A DNA stretch of 7,570 nt, taken from assembly GCA_040756745.1 (NCBI GenBank), contig JBFLYO010000062.1, positions 1-7,570 on the forward strand, in the 5' to 3' direction. The notes under the pieces are model-generated. The model was not told where the DNA came from, ran no database searches, and worked only from the letters and a program-made list of their open reading frames with translations. Shown here piece by piece: positions 5,159-7,570 of the stretch (the stretch's first letter is position 1; each line of letters opens with the position of its first letter). Source of the DNA: JBFLYO01 sp040756745 (GTDB lineage: Bacteria > Bacteroidota > Ignavibacteria > UBA10030 > UBA6906). The position numbers and the translations under genes were made by a program.

Positions 5159-7564
5159 ATGCACGGACACACTACGAGCCGGCTCCGGCGACCCTGGATG
5201 GGAATAGGTTGGGCGGCAGGAGCGCTTTTGCTCGGCACAATGCCCGCGACACAGGCAGCGGATCTACCTGACACTTTGCTGCTGAAATCATTCAAGGCGA
5301 GAAGCATCGGCCCTGCCACGATGGGGGGAAGGGTATCTTCGATCGCCCTCGACCCATCCGACATCTTCACCTTCTACGTCGGCCTCGGCACCGGCGGAGT
5401 GATGAAAACCACCAGTAACGGTGCGACGTTCGACGCAGTCTTTGAGAAACAGCCGGTCGCCGCGGTGGGCGCCATCGCCGTCTCTTCAGTGAACTCAAAG
5501 CATGTGTGGGTCGGCACCGGCGAGGCGAACGACCGGAACAGCTCGAGTTGGGGCAACGGCGTGTATCGCTCCACGGATGCGGGAGCAACGTGGAGGAACG
5601 TCGGACTGAAAAACAGCAAAACGGTCGCCCGGATTGCGATCCACCCCCGGGACACGAGTACGGTGTACGTCGCTGCCATGGGGGATCTCTGGACTCCCGG
5701 ACCTGAACGGGGCCTCTATAAGACGACGGATGGTGGCGGATCATGGCGGTTGGTGCTCTCGGGAACGGGCGACCTCGCCGACAAGCTGGGGTGCGGCGAC
5801 GTTGCGCTCGATCCCGCTCACCCCGACACGGTGTACGCAGCGCTCTATGCCCGCAGGCGCACACCCTGGTCATTTGACTCTGGTGCCGCCGCAACCGGCG
5901 GGCGCGACGCCGGGGGGATCTTCAGGAGCACGGACGGAGGAGCCACATGGAAAAAACTGGGTGGCGGATTGCCGGGTCTCACCGGCCGGATCGGCCTCGA
6001 CGTCTACCGGAAGGACCCCCGCATCGTCTACGCCATTGTGCAGAGCGAAGAAGGGGCGCCAAGTTCGATGGATAACGTGCTGAGCCGGGGGGGCGGCGTG
6101 TTCCGCTCGGACGACTGCGGCGAGCACTGGAGGCGGCTCAGTCGCCTTAACCCGCGTCCCTTCTACTTCAGCCAGATCCGCGTCGATCCGGAGACTGACC
6201 AGCGTGTCTACGTGCTCGGATACATGTTGCACGTGTCCGACGACGGCGGCAAATCGTTCCAGGAAGATTTCTTCAAGAGCGTGCACGCCGATTGCCACGA
6301 ACTGGTGATTGACCCGAGGAACACACAACGACTTCTTCTCGGCACGGACGGCGGAGTGTATCAGAGCTTCGCGAAGGGGAAGAGCTGGGTGTTTCTCGAC
6401 AAGATCGCGGCCGGAGAATTTTACAGGATCGCCGTCGATATGATCCGGCCCTACCGGATCGCGGGAGGACTACAGGACAATCTGAGCTGGGTCGGACCGA
6501 GCAGGACGAGGTCGAAGGAAGGGATCCTGAACACAGATTGGTTCAACCTCGGCGGCGGCGACGGGTTCTATTGTGTGTTCGATCCGACTGACCGTGACAT
6601 CATCTACGCGGAGTCCCAGCAGGGATATGTCCACCGGACAAACCTCCGGAACGGGGAGATCAAAGGGATCAGGCCCGAGCCGAACGAGGGACAGCAGTCG
6701 TTCCGTTTCCACTGGAACTCACCGCTGATTCCTTCACTCCATGATACCGGTGCGCTTTATCTTGCGGGCAACCGGGTGTTCAAGCTCACACACCGGGGAG
6801 AGCACTGGCATCCGATCAGCCCGGACCTTTCGACCAACGACCCGGCGAAGATCCTCACGGCGGGGAGTGGAGCGGAGAACTACGGGGTAGTGTACACCCT
6901 GGCGGAGTCAGCTCTGCGCAAGGGTATGCTCTGGGCCGGGACTGATGACGGAAAGCTCTGGGTGACCACCGACGAGGGAGCGCACTGGGCCGACCTGACG
7001 GAACGCCTGCCGAAAACCATCCGCGGACAGTGGATCGGCCGCATTGAGGCAGGGCACCATGACGCGGACGTGGCCTACCTTGCGGTCGCTGCGTACCGGA
7101 CGGGCAATTATGCCCCACTTCTGTTCAGGACCCGGGACCGCGGCAACTCCTGGGAGAGCGTCGCGGGAAACCTCCCGGCGGACGGGCCGGTCAAGGTCGT
7201 GCGCGAAGGGGTGAAGAACCCTTCCCTACTCTTTGCCGGCACGGAGTTTGGTCTCTTCTGCAGCCGCAACGGCGGCGCCACCTGGTCGCCGTTCGGAGGA
7301 CTGCCCACCGTGGCCGTGGACGACATCGTCATCCATCCCCGTGATCTGGACCTGGTGATCGCGACGCACGGCAGGAGCATCTACATCGTCGACGATATCT
7401 CCCCTCTCGAGGAATCCGGCCTCACGCTCGACGCCTCGCCTGCGACGCTCTTTCCCATCCGGCCGGCCGAAGGATACATTCCATCGGCAGGGTGGGTGGA
7501 AAGCGCCGGCGGCGCGGGGTTGCGCGGCGCCCACCCACCCCCACGAGCCCCGCTAACCGATTAA
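5159..7564 (+). CDS. Secreted Asp-box/BNR beta-propeller protein (VPS10/sortilin-like, YVTN family), apparently truncated at the C-terminus
   Basis: Exported protein of 801 residues with unknown biochemical role; relatives are often labelled glycosyl hydrolase or exo-sialidase on repeats alone, which I would not transfer. Residues 1-33 form a Sec signal peptide: arginines near 9-11, hydrophobic core 15-28, and a likely cut after ATQA (33). The rest is propeller blades with about eleven Asp-boxes (S-x-D-x-G-x-T-W) ending near residues 91, 145, 196, 264, 324, 367, 410, 550, 610, 665 and 709; the clearest are STDAGATW, STDGGATW and TTDEGAHW. Family signatures include HADCHEL (376-382), GLQDN (437-441), RFHWNSPLIPS (516-526) and THGRSIYIVDDISPL (736-750). 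Relatives usually run to roughly 1000 residues with an extra C-terminal domain. Here an in-frame TAA at 7562 ends the protein inside a conserved motif, so it may be a pseudogene or a sequence error. It probably shares a transcript with the Nudix gene. Confidence 0.88.
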   Translation: MHGHTTSRLRRPWMGIGWAAGALLLGTMPATQAADLPDTLLLKSFKARSIGPATMGGRVSSIALDPSDIFTFYVGLGTGGVMKTTSNGATFDAVFEKQPVAAVGAIAVSSVNSKHVWVGTGEANDRNSSSWGNGVYRSTDAGATWRNVGLKNSKTVARIAIHPRDTSTVYVAAMGDLWTPGPERGLYKTTDGGGSWRLVLSGTGDLADKLGCGDVALDPAHPDTVYAALYARRRTPWSFDSGAAATGGRDAGGIFRSTDGGATWKKLGGGLPGLTGRIGLDVYRKDPRIVYAIVQSEEGAPSSMDNVLSRGGGVFRSDDCGEHWRRLSRLNPRPFYFSQIRVDPETDQRVYVLGYMLHVSDDGGKSFQEDFFKSVHADCHELVIDPRNTQRLLLGTDGGVYQSFAKGKSWVFLDKIAAGEFYRIAVDMIRPYRIAGGLQDNLSWVGPSRTRSKEGILNTDWFNLGGGDGFYCVFDPTDRDIIYAESQQGYVHRTNLRNGEIKGIRPEPNEGQQSFRFHWNSPLIPSLHDTGALYLAGNRVFKLTHRGEHWHPISPDLSTNDPAKILTAGSGAENYGVVYTLAESALRKGMLWAGTDDGKLWVTTDEGAHWADLTERLPKTIRGQWIGRIEAGHHDADVAYLAVAAYRTGNYAPLLFRTRDRGNSWESVAGNLPADGPVKVVREGVKNPSLLFAGTEFGLFCSRNGGATWSPFGGLPTVAVDDIVIHPRDLDLVIATHGRSIYIVDDISPLEESGLTLDASPATLFPIRPAEGYIPSAGWVESAGGAGLRGAHPPPRAPLTD

Positions 7565-7570
7565 GTGGAG

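Noticed and set aside
4930..6093. Runs of seven G at 4930-4936 (Nudix gene) and 6087-6093 (propeller gene) as phase-variation sites
   Set aside because: Both frames are intact and the runs encode ordinary glycine-rich loops; tracts this short are common at this GC content.
5159..7564. Sialidase or other glycoside hydrolase activity for the Asp-box protein
   Set aside because: Asp-boxes are structural and occur in many propellers. I could not see the arginine triad with FRIP-type motif of sialidases or any catalytic pair, so no enzyme activity is claimed.

Overview
The window is a gene-dense, roughly 60% GC stretch of a bacterial chromosome, most likely from a Gram-negative. The evidence is a secreted beta-propeller protein with a Sec signal peptide, a WecE-type sugar-nucleotide aminotransferase, and a PDZ/GAF/PP2C membrane phosphatase. 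This mix is typical of the Bacteroidota/Ignavibacteriota side of the tree, with Gemmatimonadota or Acidobacteriota as alternatives, but the sequence alone does not fix the phylum. I see no mobile element, CRISPR array, tRNA or rRNA.

The genes form two divergent groups around a 137-bp intergenic region (4444-4580). Leftward, on the minus strand, the order is wecE (TDP-4-oxo-6-deoxyglucose aminotransferase), a 154-bp gap with a purine/pyrimidine tract, a 935-residue membrane-bound SpoIIE/RsbU-type phosphatase, and 10 nt later the start of a DAHP synthase gene that runs off the left edge. Rightward, on the plus strand, the order is a Nudix hydrolase with a good sigma70-like promoter and, 20 nt after its stop, a secreted Asp-box/BNR beta-propeller protein of the sortilin-like 'VPS10/YVTN' family.

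Functionally the region is mixed: precursor sugar for a surface polysaccharide (wecE), entry to aromatic biosynthesis (aroF), a transmembrane signalling phosphatase, nucleotide-derivative housekeeping (Nudix) and an exported propeller. No single pathway joins them. The short spacings suggest co-transcription of phosphatase with aroF and of Nudix with the propeller gene.

I did not find a clearly new multi-gene system. The points most worth following are the architecture of the phosphatase (periplasmic PDZ region, about ten membrane helices, GAF and PP2C), the stop codon that cuts the propeller protein at a conserved family motif near the right edge, and small repeat structures in the two intergenic regions.
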